Shown piece by piece: positions 22,197 through 31,811 of a stretch of 47,450 nt of DNA. The DNA is from an uncultured Bacilli bacterium (GTDB lineage Bacteria > Bacillota_I > Bacilli_A > RFN20 > CAG-449). Under the pieces are notes generated by a model. It saw only the letters and a program-made list of their open reading frames with translations. It was not told the origin of the DNA and did not search any database. The translations under genes were made by a program, and so were the position numbers. Numbering within the stretch: position 1 is the stretch's first letter; each line of letters starts with the position of its first letter. The DNA lies in contig CANRDP010000009.1 in the NCBI GenBank assembly GCA_947629415.1, positions 1 through 47,450 on the forward strand. The letters are read 5' to 3'.

Positions 22197-25100
22197 ATGG
22201 AAGAAAGAAAAAACAATGTTTCTGTCGGCGAAGGAAAGAAAACATTTCTCTCGGTCGATGGGAATACGGCGACGGCTCTTGCTTCTTATAATTTTACCGA
22301 AGTAGCAAGTATTTATCCGATTACGCCTTCCTCAACAATGGCGGAATTGGTCGAACAATATGCCAGTGAGGGTATGAAAAATTGCTTCGGTACAGAAGTA
22401 AAAGTTGTCGAAATGCAATCAGAAGCCGGTGCCTCTGGCACGGTACATGGTGCTTTACAAGCGGGTGCATTAGCAACAACATACACTGCTTCACAAGGAT
22501 TACTCCTTATGATTCCAAACATTTACAAGTGGGTTGGTGAGTGTTTGCCGGCAGTATTGCATGTATCTGCAAGATCTTTAGCAACAAGATCGTTAGCTAT
22601 CTTTGGCGATCATCAAGATGTTTATGCTTGTCGTCAAACCGGCGCAACGATGATTTGCGCTCATTCCGTACAAGAATGTGCAGATTTGGCACCGGTCGCA
22701 CACTTAATTGCTATTGCTTCTCAAAGTCCGGTTATTCATTTCTTTGATGGATTCCGAACATCTCATGAAATTCAAAATGTCGAATTTGTCGATAATGAAG
22801 ATTGGGATAAATTAATTGATCAAAAATCTTTATTGGAATTCCGCAATCGTGCATTAAATCCGCATACTCATCCGGTAACTCGCGGTGGTGCGGAAAACGA
22901 TGATATTTATTTCCAAGGTAGAGAAGCACAAAATAAACATTTGGATGCGGTTCTGGAAATTGCTGAAAAATACTTTAAAGAAGCTTCCCGACTTACCGGT
23001 CGTGAATATGCACCGTTTACTTATTATGGAGATCCGAATGCTACCAAAGTGATCGTAGCTATGGGTTCTGTCACGGAAACGGCAAAAGAAGTGGTTGATG
23101 AACTTCTTCTTGAAGGACAAAAAGTCGGTCTTGTAAAAGTACATCTTTATCGTCCGTTTTCTGCAAAATATTTGTCCAAAGTAATTCCGGCAAGTGTTAA
23201 GAAAGTTGCCGTTTTGGATCGAACAAAAGAATCCGGTGCTTCGGGAGAACCTTTATATCTGGATGTTGTTGCTGCTTTGGAACAAGCGGGTCGTAAGATG
23301 GAAGTCCTTATCGGTGGACGATATGGTCTTGCATCCAAAGATACACAACCAAAACATGTGAAAGCCGTTTATGACTTCTTGGATAATAACAATAATTTCA
23401 CCGGATTTACCATCGGTATTAACGATGATGTTACCCATTTATCCATTCCTGTCGATGATAATTTCCATGTAAAAGGAGATTATACTTCTTGCTTATTCTA
23501 TGGTTTAGGTTCCGATGGAACAGTATCCGCAAATAAATCTTCCATTAAGATTATCGGTGATGCCACCCATCAATATGCACAAGCTTACTTTGCTTATGAC
23601 TCAAGAAAGGCAGGAGGAGTTACTCGTTCGCACTTAAGATTCGGTAAAACACCGATTCGTTCCACATATTATGTTGAACACGCGGATTTCCTTTCTTGTT
23701 CTCTTGATTCCTATATCTTTAAGTTTGATATGCTCAAATGCTTAAAGAAAGGTGGAACATTCTTACTCAATACCGATATTCCCGCAGATGAATTGGAAGC
23801 AAGATTACCGAATCGTGTAAAGAAACAACTTGCTGATAAAGAAGCGAAATTTTATATTATCGATGCCAATGCCATTGCTTCAAAGATTGGCCTTGGACGT
23901 CGTACAAATACAATTCTTCAAGCATCGTTCTTCTATCTCAATCAAAACATTATGCCTTATGCAGAAGCGCAAGATTGGATGAAGAAATTTGCAAAGAAAT
24001 CCTATGCCAAAAAAGGCGACGATATCGTTCAAATGAATTATAAAGCCATTGATGCCGGTGCCGAAGGATTAATTGAAGTAAAAGTAAAACCGGAATGGAA
24101 GAATCTTGATGCGACAAGAGTTTACGCAAAAACCGGAGATGAATATTTCGATTCTTATGTTAATGTCATCGGATCATTGGATGGTTACGATCTGCCGGTA
24201 AGCAAATTTACCGAATACGAATTGCTTGATGGAACAATGCGTAATGATGTGACTTTCATGGAAAAACGTTCCATTGCAGACCGTGTACCTGTCTGGAAAA
24301 AGGAAAATTGTATTCAATGTAATCAATGTGCCTTTGTTTGTCCGCATGCTACCATTCGTCCTTTCTTATTAACAGAAGAAGAAATGAAGGGTATGCCTGA
24401 AATTGCAAAAGATGATGTTTTGCAAGCAATCGGACCAAAAGTTTCCGGATTAAAATTCCGTATTCAGGTTTCTCCGAAGAATTGTGTCGGATGTGGCCTT
24501 TGTGTTGTCGAATGTCCGGGAAAGAAAGTAAAAGATGCAGACGGCAATATGATTACCGTCAAAGCTTTGGAAATGGCCGAAGCCAAATCTCAGTTCAATC
24601 AGGAAGATGCGGCAGATTATCTTTATAAAAAAGTTTCGTATAAATCCGAATACTTTGATGTAAAGACCGTAAAAGGTGCCAGCTTCTTAATGCCGTACGT
24701 TGAAGTTTCCGGTGCTTGTGCCGGTTGTGGTGAAACACCTTATTATCGTTTGGCCACACAATTATTCGGAAAAGATATGTTGATTGCCAATGCCACCGGA
24801 TGTTCTTCGATTTACAATGGTTCGACTCCGTTAACTCCATTCTGCACCGATAAGGACGGAAATGGTGTTGCTTGGGCAAACTCTTTATTCGAAGATAATG
24901 CCGAATATGGTTATGGTATGAGAATTGCAACCGATTATAAACTCGGACAAATTTGCCGAATCATGGAAGCAAATAAGGAAAATTGCGAAGAAGAGTTGAA
25001 AGGCCTTATCGAAGATTATCTGAACAATATCAAAAACAGAGATTATGTCCGCAATATAAAAGATCGTTTAATTGAACTTGTCAAGGCCAGTAAGAATGAA

Positions 25101-25790
25101 GAAATCAAAGCTTTACTGGAATATGAAAGAGATCTTGTCGATAAGTCGGTATGGATTGTCGGTGGAGACGGATGGTCTTATGATATCGGTTACGGTGGAT
25201 TAGATCATGTCATTGCCAACGAAGAAGATGTAAACATTATGGTCTTGGATACCGAAGTTTATTCCAATACCGGTGGACAATCCTCGAAATCTTCTCAAAC
25301 CGGAAGTATTGCGAAATTTACCGCTTCCGGTAAGAAAACCGCGAAAAAGAATCTTGCTATGATGGCCATTAGTTATGGTAATGTCTATGTCGCTCAGATT
25401 TCTATGGGCGCCAATAAGATGCAAGCCATTAAGGCAATGAAAGAAGCGGAAAGCTATAATGGTCCGTCACTTATCATTTGCTATTCACCATGTCAGGCTC
25501 ATGGACTTAAAGGTGGATTAGCCAATGCACAAAAGACAGAAAAAGAAGCTGTGGAATGCGGTTACTTCCCAATCTTCCGTTATGACCCACGTTTAGAAGC
25601 GGAAGGAAAATGCCCGATGCAACTTGATTGTCAAGAACCGGACTTCAGCAAATTCCGTGATTTCGTGATGACACAAACGAGATTCTCTCAACTTCCCAAA
25701 GTGAATCCGGAACATGCAGAGGAACTTTTGACAAAATCTCAAGAATACGCGGCATTACGTTGGAAGAGATTCAAAAGACTTTGTGATTAA
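22197..25790 (+). CDS. nifJ: Pyruvate:ferredoxin (flavodoxin) oxidoreductase
   Basis: 1197 residues in one chain. It converts pyruvate and CoA to acetyl-CoA and CO2 and passes electrons to ferredoxin or flavodoxin, an anaerobe's route out of glycolysis. Domain I has YPITPSSTMAELVE (about 40-53) and VEMQSEAGASG. The CoA-type and gamma domains follow. The ferredoxin domain has two CxxCxxCxxxCP clusters (about 705-716 and 762-773). A proximal cluster begins CAGCGETPY (about 840), and TPP-binding CSSIYNGSTPLTPF (about 868) and VWIVGGDGWSYDIGYGG complete it. AGGAGG lies 12 nt before the ATG, a long spacing. It is followed by a strong terminator, so it is a single-gene transcript. Confidence 0.96.
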   Translation: MEERKNNVSVGEGKKTFLSVDGNTATALASYNFTEVASIYPITPSSTMAELVEQYASEGMKNCFGTEVKVVEMQSEAGASGTVHGALQAGALATTYTASQGLLLMIPNIYKWVGECLPAVLHVSARSLATRSLAIFGDHQDVYACRQTGATMICAHSVQECADLAPVAHLIAIASQSPVIHFFDGFRTSHEIQNVEFVDNEDWDKLIDQKSLLEFRNRALNPHTHPVTRGGAENDDIYFQGREAQNKHLDAVLEIAEKYFKEASRLTGREYAPFTYYGDPNATKVIVAMGSVTETAKEVVDELLLEGQKVGLVKVHLYRPFSAKYLSKVIPASVKKVAVLDRTKESGASGEPLYLDVVAALEQAGRKMEVLIGGRYGLASKDTQPKHVKAVYDFLDNNNNFTGFTIGINDDVTHLSIPVDDNFHVKGDYTSCLFYGLGSDGTVSANKSSIKIIGDATHQYAQAYFAYDSRKAGGVTRSHLRFGKTPIRSTYYVEHADFLSCSLDSYIFKFDMLKCLKKGGTFLLNTDIPADELEARLPNRVKKQLADKEAKFYIIDANAIASKIGLGRRTNTILQASFFYLNQNIMPYAEAQDWMKKFAKKSYAKKGDDIVQMNYKAIDAGAEGLIEVKVKPEWKNLDATRVYAKTGDEYFDSYVNVIGSLDGYDLPVSKFTEYELLDGTMRNDVTFMEKRSIADRVPVWKKENCIQCNQCAFVCPHATIRPFLLTEEEMKGMPEIAKDDVLQAIGPKVSGLKFRIQVSPKNCVGCGLCVVECPGKKVKDADGNMITVKALEMAEAKSQFNQEDAADYLYKKVSYKSEYFDVKTVKGASFLMPYVEVSGACAGCGETPYYRLATQLFGKDMLIANATGCSSIYNGSTPLTPFCTDKDGNGVAWANSLFEDNAEYGYGMRIATDYKLGQICRIMEANKENCEEELKGLIEDYLNNIKNRDYVRNIKDRLIELVKASKNEEIKALLEYERDLVDKSVWIVGGDGWSYDIGYGGLDHVIANEEDVNIMVLDTEVYSNTGGQSSKSSQTGSIAKFTASGKKTAKKNLAMMAISYGNVYVAQISMGANKMQAIKAMKEAESYNGPSLIICYSPCQAHGLKGGLANAQKTEKEAVECGYFPIFRYDPRLEAEGKCPMQLDCQEPDFSKFRDFVMTQTRFSQLPKVNPEHAEELLTKSQEYAALRWKRFKRLCD

Positions 25791-25812
25791 TTGAAAATCT
25801 TGAAAGAAAAAG

Positions 25813-25846
25813 AAAATGAGATGGTGTGAAGCCATCTCATTTTTTT
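25813..25846 (+). terminator. Terminator of PFOR
   Basis: AAAATGAGATGG (25813-25824) pairs with CCATCTCATTTT (25832-25843), with a 7-nt loop and a run of T. Confidence 0.92.
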
Positions 25847-25871
25847 GTAATAAAAATTTTAAAGAAAATGA

Positions 25872-26129
25872 TTATTGTTTCCACGAATAATATTCTTTAT
25901 CTTTTTCAGGATCAATTTCGATATTGGATTCGCTTTTTATTTGAAAGTGGGAAGTTTCATATAACTTTTGAAAATTTTCCACGGATAATTTTATTTTTGC
26001 ATTGGGAAGATAAATCGAAATCATATTCCCGGCACGGCAAAAGATTTGATTCGGATGCTCCGCATTGATCAAAACAATGCCGTTTTTCAATAAGATCAAT
26101 GCTTCTTCCATCGCAAAAATTTTATCCAT
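25872..26129 (-). CDS. Small protein of unknown function, last gene of the CDF operon
   Basis: 85 residues, no signal peptide or membrane segment. It appears beta-rich (GIVLINAEHPNQIFC, MISIYLPNAKIKLSVENF) and ends in an acidic EIDPEKDKEYYSW tail. I do not recognise a named family. The ATG directly abuts the stop of the CDF transporter gene, so it is translated from the same mRNA. GATGAAAAA upstream is a poor ribosome site, which suggests coupling. Confidence 0.65.
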   Translation of the reverse strand: MDKIFAMEEALILLKNGIVLINAEHPNQIFCRAGNMISIYLPNAKIKLSVENFQKLYETSHFQIKSESNIEIDPEKDKEYYSWKQ

Positions 26130-27335
26130 TTATTTTTCATCCTTTCCAAACAGCAAATCGCTGCTTTTCGAATCTATTTGGATAAAAAGACGATAATATG
26201 GAGAATATTCTTTTGCTTTCTTCTGAATCGTTTGAAGAATTATTTGTTCCTCGCCTTCTTTTTGATCCGGAAGTACCAAATCAAAAGAAATATCAAAATA
26301 AGTAGGACCTTTTTTTATGTGAAAATCATGATAAGGAAGAGGAAAAGAAAAAGACGATAAAATTTCTTTTATTTCTTCTTCGATTGCTTTGAATTTTTCG
26401 TTTTCTTTTTGCACGGGATCAATATGAACCACTAAAAGAATATGCAAATCTTTTTGACATTTTTTTTCAATTTGATCCACAATATCATGTGCTTTCGTTA
26501 AAGTTAAAGAAGAATCCATTCCGATATGCAAACTGGCATAAACTTTTTCATCTCCATAGGAATGAAGATATAAATCATGTAAAGAAAGAACTTCGGGGAA
26601 AGATTTAACCAGATTGAAAATCATATCGATTTGTTTTTCACTGGGTTTTTGTCCCAATAAAGGAGATGCTTCCTCAATCAGCAACTTTATTCCCGAAATA
26701 AAGATAAATAATCCGATTCCCGCGGCAAAATAGGAATCCAAATTGATCTTTAAAGAAAAAGAAAGAATAAGACCAAGTAAGACGGAAATTGAAGCAAGAA
26801 CATCGGCAAAAGCATCGAAAGAAGAAGCTTTTAAACTTAAAGAATGAATCGTTTTGGCAATGTTCCGATAAAACAAACATTGATAGATTTTAACGAAAAT
26901 GGTAAAAAGCAAAAGAAAACATGCAAGAAGAAAATGTTCGTTTGTTAAAGACATTTCTTTTTTTTCAAACATTTCTTCAATAGCACGAAAAAGTAATTCG
27001 ATTCCCAAAGCGACGATTAAAGAAGCCACCACTAAACCGGAAAGAGCTTCCATCCTTGCATGACCATAAGGATGTTTTTTATCCGCAGGTTTGGATGACA
27101 TTTTGAATCCGATGAAAGAGACAATAGAAGAAAAAGCATCCGAAAGATTATTGAGTCCGTCGGCAATAAAGGACATAAAACCGAAAAATGCACCGAAAAC
27201 AATTTTGATAATAGAAATGATTCCGTTGGAAATAATGCCGAAAACAGAGGCAAGTTTTCCGTAACGGATACGAACTTTCGGATGATCACTATTTTGATAA
27301 TCCGGTACAAAAAGCTTTACGAGAATGGATTTCAT
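26130..27335 (-). CDS. Cation diffusion facilitator, probably manganese type
   Basis: 401 residues. Six membrane helices (about 28-215) are followed by a cytosolic domain extended beyond the usual length (about 220-395). The metal motif in helix 2 is NNLSD (N-x-x-x-D) and in helix 5 DAFAD (D-x-x-x-D). Zn-type CDFs carry His in these motifs, while N/D-only pairs are typical of Mn2+ exporters such as MntE; the Mn call is inferred from this. The HPYGHARMEAL loop is conserved. The middle gene of three: one base after the HdeD-like gene and abutting the 85-aa gene. Confidence 0.9.
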   Translation of the reverse strand: MKSILVKLFVPDYQNSDHPKVRIRYGKLASVFGIISNGIISIIKIVFGAFFGFMSFIADGLNNLSDAFSSIVSFIGFKMSSKPADKKHPYGHARMEALSGLVVASLIVALGIELLFRAIEEMFEKKEMSLTNEHFLLACFLLLFTIFVKIYQCLFYRNIAKTIHSLSLKASSFDAFADVLASISVLLGLILSFSLKINLDSYFAAGIGLFIFISGIKLLIEEASPLLGQKPSEKQIDMIFNLVKSFPEVLSLHDLYLHSYGDEKVYASLHIGMDSSLTLTKAHDIVDQIEKKCQKDLHILLVVHIDPVQKENEKFKAIEEEIKEILSSFSFPLPYHDFHIKKGPTYFDISFDLVLPDQKEGEEQIILQTIQKKAKEYSPYYRLFIQIDSKSSDLLFGKDEK

Positions 27336-27336
27336 T

Positions 27337-27837
27337 TTATTCGTGCTTTGATAAGGAAATGCATCCTAAGATAAGATAAAGAACCGCACCGACAATTAAG
27401 ATCCATCCCAAGACATCCAATAATATATTTACAAAACCACCGATACCTAAAATAAGGACCAAAAGACCAACGACAATCTTGGGAAGTTGTTCTTTCAGTT
27501 CCTCTTTAAAATATTCACGGCGAAGAATCAAAAGAATCACCGGAACACCGATAAAATAAATTCCGACACTGATTCTTATAAATCCTTCTTGAAAGAAAAT
27601 TAATAAAATTCCCAAAAGAATTGCAAGAGCATTTGCTACAATTAAAAATACATTTTTCCGAACAGACTCGGATAAAAGTGCCAATAATCCTTCAAGAATA
27701 AAAATGACACCGAAAATAATAAATAAAATTCGAGTAAAAAAATCTCCATCGATGAGAATGAGTAAAATTCCCAAAGCAATTGCCACAAGTACGCTTGTCA
27801 ACATGCGTATTAATAAATACTTTTTTGTTTCCGACAT
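27337..27837 (-). CDS. HdeD/DUF308-like membrane protein
   Basis: 166 residues, nearly all hydrophobic, with about six short helices in paired form. The repeated LGILLILxxGxxFxRI-like hairpins (about 22-45 and 72-95) match the DUF308 repeat of HdeD-type proteins. HdeD is linked to acid resistance in E. coli, but that role cannot be carried over here. It is the first gene of the operon with the CDF exporter, one base apart, which suggests a link to metal export or membrane stress. The ATG has GGAGGAAAAT before it. Confidence 0.75.
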   Translation of the reverse strand: MSETKKYLLIRMLTSVLVAIALGILLILIDGDFFTRILFIIFGVIFILEGLLALLSESVRKNVFLIVANALAILLGILLIFFQEGFIRISVGIYFIGVPVILLILRREYFKEELKEQLPKIVVGLLVLILGIGGFVNILLDVLGWILIVGAVLYLILGCISLSKHE

Positions 27838-27900
27838 AATTTTCCTCCGAACTTTTCAAGTGTATTATAGTATTTCCTATAATAGAATTCTATATAAATA

Positions 27901-27909
27901 TGTTATAAT
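27901..27909 (+). promoter_or_regulatory. Extended -10 promoter of uvrA
   Basis: TGTTATAAT (TGn + TATAAT) lies 36 nt before the uvrA ATG. The -35 region (AATAGA, 27881-27886) is weak, as expected for extended -10 promoters. Confidence 0.6.
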
Positions 27910-27945
27910 AAAAAATAGACCATTTGGTTTATAGCGAGGTAAATT

Positions 27946-30801
27946 ATGGATGAAAAGAAGTACATTGTGATAAAAGGCGCACGTGAAAATAATCTTAAAG
28001 ATATTACTTTATCTTTGCCAAAAGAAAAATTAATCGTATTTACTGGAGTTTCCGGATCTGGGAAATCCACTTTGGCTTTTGATACCATTTATAATGAGGG
28101 ACAACGTCGTTATGTTGAATCTCTTTCCAGTTATGCTCGTCAATTTTTGGGAAATATAGAAAAACCGGAGGTCGATTCCATTGAAGGATTATCTCCGGCA
28201 ATTGCCATCGACCAGAAAACTACCTCGCATAATCCTCGTTCTACGGTGGGAACAGTAACGGAAATTTATGACTATTTACGTTTACTTTATTCTCGAATCG
28301 GGGTTGCTTATTGTCCCACGCATCATGAACCGATTGTTGCCATGACGGTTTCACAGATTTTAAATATCGTTATGATGAAAGAAGAAGGTACAAAATTATA
28401 TATTTTTGCACCGATTGTTCGGAATGAAAAAGGTACACATAAAGATACTTTGGATAAATTTTTGACTTCGGGTTTTGAAAGAGTTCGTGTCGACGGAATG
28501 ATTTGTCGTATTCACGAACTTCCTCCTTTGGAAAAAAATAAAAAACACTTTATTGATATTGTTATTGATCGGATGGTTTTGAAAAAAGAAAATCAATCTC
28601 GTCTTTATGAAGCGATTGAGACGGCCTTGGATGTTTCCGATGGGTATGTCATTATAAAAGATGATGAAGAAGAAAAGTTATTTTCCGAGAAAGCTTCTTG
28701 TAAATATTGTGGTTTTTCTGTTCCTCCATTGGAACCGCGTTTATTTTCTTTCAATGCTCCTTTGGGATGTTGTCCGGATTGCAATGGGTTAGGAATCAAA
28801 CAAGAAGCGGCAGAGGATTTATTGGTTCCGAATCCGAATTTTTCTTTGAATCAAGGAGCGGTAGTTTATTTTAAAAATCAGATTGAAAATAATACCATTG
28901 ATTGGCAAAAATTTTGTCAAGTCTGTGATTATTACGCGATTCCACGAGATATTCCTTATCGCAAATTAACCGAAGATCAACGAAAAATTTTGATGTATGG
29001 AACTTCAGAACGAATACCGATGACGATTATTACGGATAATCGAAAGACAACGGATCGTAAAGAAGTAGAAGGGTTAATTCCGCGTATTACTCGTTTATAT
29101 AATACGACAACTTCCGAATTTATGCGGGAATATTATCGTTCTTTTATGCGCGATTCCATATGTCCGACTTGTCATGGAGCACGTTTAAATCCTCAGGTTT
29201 TATCCGTACGTATCGGGGGACTTAATATTTATGAACTTACTTGTTTATCTTTAAGTAATTTGAAAGTTTTCTTGGAAGAATTGAAATTAACAACAGAACA
29301 AAAGGAAATTGCCCGACTTGCTTTACAAGAGATTAAAAATCGGGTGCAATTTTTGATTGATGTCGGATTAGACTATTTGACTCTTTCCAGAATGGCATCG
29401 ACACTTTCCGGTGGGGAATCGCAACGTATCCGTCTTGCCACGCAAATCGGATCCAAATTAACCGGAGTATTATATGTTTTGGATGAACCATCGATTGGTT
29501 TACATCAACGCGATAACGATCGCTTAATTAAAACCTTAAAAGAAATGGTGGAATTAGGAAATACTTTGATTGTCGTCGAACATGATGAAGATACAATGCT
29601 TCAGGCGGATTATCTTGTCGATATCGGTCCCGGGGCAGGAGAACATGGTGGTTTTATTGTGGCTCAAGGTCGTCCCGAAGAAATATTGAAAAGCGAAGCA
29701 TCACTTACCGGTGCTTATTTATCGGGAAGAAAGTTTGTTCCGTATTCTTTATATCGTGGAAAAGGAAACGGAAAATACCTTACCATTGTCGGTGCCGAAG
29801 TGAATAATTTAAAAAAGATTACGGTAAAGATACCTTTGAATACATTGACGGTGGTTACCGGTGTCTCCGGATCCGGGAAATCTTCTTTGATTACCGAGAC
29901 ACTTTATAAAACCATTCGGAAAGAACTTTATGATGCAAAAGAAGAACCGGGAAAATGCGAAAAAATTTTGGGTTTAAAAGAAATCGATAAGGTTATTAAT
30001 GTTTCGCAAGAACCGATTGGCCGAACTCCGAGAAGTAATCCGGTTACTTATATCGGTGCATTTGATGATATAAGAGAATTATACGCGAATACCAAATTGG
30101 CTCGTGCCAAAGGATATAAGCGAAGTCGTTTTTCGTTTAATGTAAAAGGCGGTCGCTGTGAAAGTTGCGAAGGTGACGGAGTGAAAAGAATTTCCATGCA
30201 TTTTCTTCCGGATGTTTATGTTGTTTGCGATGAATGTCATGGAAAAAGATATAATCAAGATACTTTGGAAATTACTTATAAAGGAAAAAATATTTACGAT
30301 GTTTTGGAAATGACCGTGGAAGAAGCGTGTACATTTTTTGAAAACATTCGACCGATTTATAGCAAAATCAAAACACTTTATGATGTGGGACTGGGTTATA
30401 TAAAATTGGGACAGTCCTCAACGACATTATCCGGCGGTGAAGCACAGCGGGTAAAACTTGCCTATGAACTTTCGAAAAAAGCCACAGGAAAAACATTATA
30501 TATATTGGATGAACCAACAACAGGACTCCATATGGATGATGTAAGACAATTGATATCTGTTTTGCAGTCAATGGTAAATAACGGAAACACCGTGATTGTC
30601 ATTGAACATAATTTGGATGTCATCAAAAATGCCGATTATATTATCGATCTGGGACCGGAAGGGGGAGAAAGAGGCGGAGAAATTGTTGCCACGGGAACTC
30701 CCGAAGAAGTGGCAAAAGTGGAAAAATCTTATACGGGACAATACTTAAAGAAAATTTTGGAAAGAGATTTAAAAAGAATGCAAGCGAAAAAGATTTCTTG
30801 A
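27946..30801 (+). CDS. uvrA: Excinuclease ABC subunit A
   Basis: 951 residues. ATPase that finds DNA damage and loads UvrB in nucleotide excision repair. Two ABC modules are visible: Walker A GVSGSGKST at about residue 33 and again GVSGSGKSS at about 638. Signatures are LSGGESQRIRLA (about 487) and LSGGEAQRVKLA (about 828). Zinc fingers begin CKYCGF (about 250) and CESCEGDG (about 737), the latter closing with CDECHGKRYN. The length is normal. GCGAGG precedes the ATG. uvrB is not in the window. hprK follows after 72 nt in the same direction without a terminator. Confidence 0.97.
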   Translation: MDEKKYIVIKGARENNLKDITLSLPKEKLIVFTGVSGSGKSTLAFDTIYNEGQRRYVESLSSYARQFLGNIEKPEVDSIEGLSPAIAIDQKTTSHNPRSTVGTVTEIYDYLRLLYSRIGVAYCPTHHEPIVAMTVSQILNIVMMKEEGTKLYIFAPIVRNEKGTHKDTLDKFLTSGFERVRVDGMICRIHELPPLEKNKKHFIDIVIDRMVLKKENQSRLYEAIETALDVSDGYVIIKDDEEEKLFSEKASCKYCGFSVPPLEPRLFSFNAPLGCCPDCNGLGIKQEAAEDLLVPNPNFSLNQGAVVYFKNQIENNTIDWQKFCQVCDYYAIPRDIPYRKLTEDQRKILMYGTSERIPMTIITDNRKTTDRKEVEGLIPRITRLYNTTTSEFMREYYRSFMRDSICPTCHGARLNPQVLSVRIGGLNIYELTCLSLSNLKVFLEELKLTTEQKEIARLALQEIKNRVQFLIDVGLDYLTLSRMASTLSGGESQRIRLATQIGSKLTGVLYVLDEPSIGLHQRDNDRLIKTLKEMVELGNTLIVVEHDEDTMLQADYLVDIGPGAGEHGGFIVAQGRPEEILKSEASLTGAYLSGRKFVPYSLYRGKGNGKYLTIVGAEVNNLKKITVKIPLNTLTVVTGVSGSGKSSLITETLYKTIRKELYDAKEEPGKCEKILGLKEIDKVINVSQEPIGRTPRSNPVTYIGAFDDIRELYANTKLARAKGYKRSRFSFNVKGGRCESCEGDGVKRISMHFLPDVYVVCDECHGKRYNQDTLEITYKGKNIYDVLEMTVEEACTFFENIRPIYSKIKTLYDVGLGYIKLGQSSTTLSGGEAQRVKLAYELSKKATGKTLYILDEPTTGLHMDDVRQLISVLQSMVNNGNTVIVIEHNLDVIKNADYIIDLGPEGGERGGEIVATGTPEEVAKVEKSYTGQYLKKILERDLKRMQAKKIS

Positions 30802-30873
30802 TTTCACTTTTCGGATATGTAAAAATTGATTTGAGTTTGAATTTGCTTCAACGGAAAACGGAAGGGGCTTTAT

Positions 30874-31809
30874 ATGCCACAGAAAAAAATCACATTGCAA
30901 GATTATGCCAATCACTTTGGTCTCGTAAGAATTCATGGAGATATGGAAGCTATGTCGCGAGAGATAACCGAAATATCCGTGAATCGTCCCGGCTTGGAAT
31001 TAGCGGGATTTTTTGAATATCCTCGTTCTCATCGATTGGTTTTTTTCGGAAATAAAGAAATGACCTATATTCAGACAATGAGTGAAGAAGCAATGCGCAA
31101 GGCCTTTGACTTTTTAACCTCGGATACTTGCCCGGGAATTATCATATGTCAAGGACGAAATTGCCCTCGGATTTTATTGGAAATTGCCGCGAAAAAAAAT
31201 TTTCCGATTTTGACCACAAAGCGGGCCACGAATATGTTGAATCTTGAAACGGTAATGTATTTACAGGAAGTATTGGCTCCGATGACTGCGATTCATGCGA
31301 CCTTGATGGAAATATTTTCCATGGGAGTATTGATCCTTGGAGAATCCGGGATTGGTAAATCTGAAACAGCTTTGGAATTGGTAAAAAAAGGTCATCGCCT
31401 GGTAAGTGATGATCGGGTGAATATATCTTATGTTCAGGGGAAACTTTATGGGGAAGCTCCCGAACTTTTACTTGGTATGATGGAAGTAAGAGGAATCGGA
31501 ATTATCGATATTTCACGAATGTTTGGTATTAATTCTTTGATACAAAAAATCGATATCAGCTATGCCATTCAATTGGAAAAACCGGATTTGACAAAACCGA
31601 TGGAGCGAATCGGAAGTGCGGTGCAATATATGGATTTATTGGAACAAAAAATACCTTTATTGAAAATACCCGTTTTTGCCGGGCGAAGTATGGCGGAAAT
31701 TATCGAAACGGCCGTTACCTATTTAAAATTAAAACAATATGGATATGATTCCGGTTATGAATTTGAAAATCGGATGAAAGAATTACTCCAAAGAAAGAAA
31801 GGAAATTAA
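30874..31809 (+). CDS. hprK: HPr kinase/phosphorylase
   Basis: 311 residues. Phosphorylates and dephosphorylates Ser46 of HPr (and Crh) in response to glycolytic metabolites, driving carbon catabolite control. The N-terminal domain leads to a Walker A loop GESGIGKS (about 156-163), His141 (AIHATLME), VSDD (about 177-180) and the family signature EVRGIGIIDI (about 205-214). GGAAGGGG lies about 7 nt before the ATG. It begins the conserved hprK-lgt-ppaX order. In this window its likely substrate is the Ser46-bearing, His15-less HPr-like protein at 20712. Confidence 0.96.
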   Translation: MPQKKITLQDYANHFGLVRIHGDMEAMSREITEISVNRPGLELAGFFEYPRSHRLVFFGNKEMTYIQTMSEEAMRKAFDFLTSDTCPGIIICQGRNCPRILLEIAAKKNFPILTTKRATNMLNLETVMYLQEVLAPMTAIHATLMEIFSMGVLILGESGIGKSETALELVKKGHRLVSDDRVNISYVQGKLYGEAPELLLGMMEVRGIGIIDISRMFGINSLIQKIDISYAIQLEKPDLTKPMERIGSAVQYMDLLEQKIPLLKIPVFAGRSMAEIIETAVTYLKLKQYGYDSGYEFENRMKELLQRKKGN

Positions 31810-31811
31810 TT

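Noticed and set aside
22313-25424. Many open frames opposite or overlapping PFOR
   Set aside because: They are shadows caused by codon bias in a long conserved gene; none shows a family motif or ribosome site.
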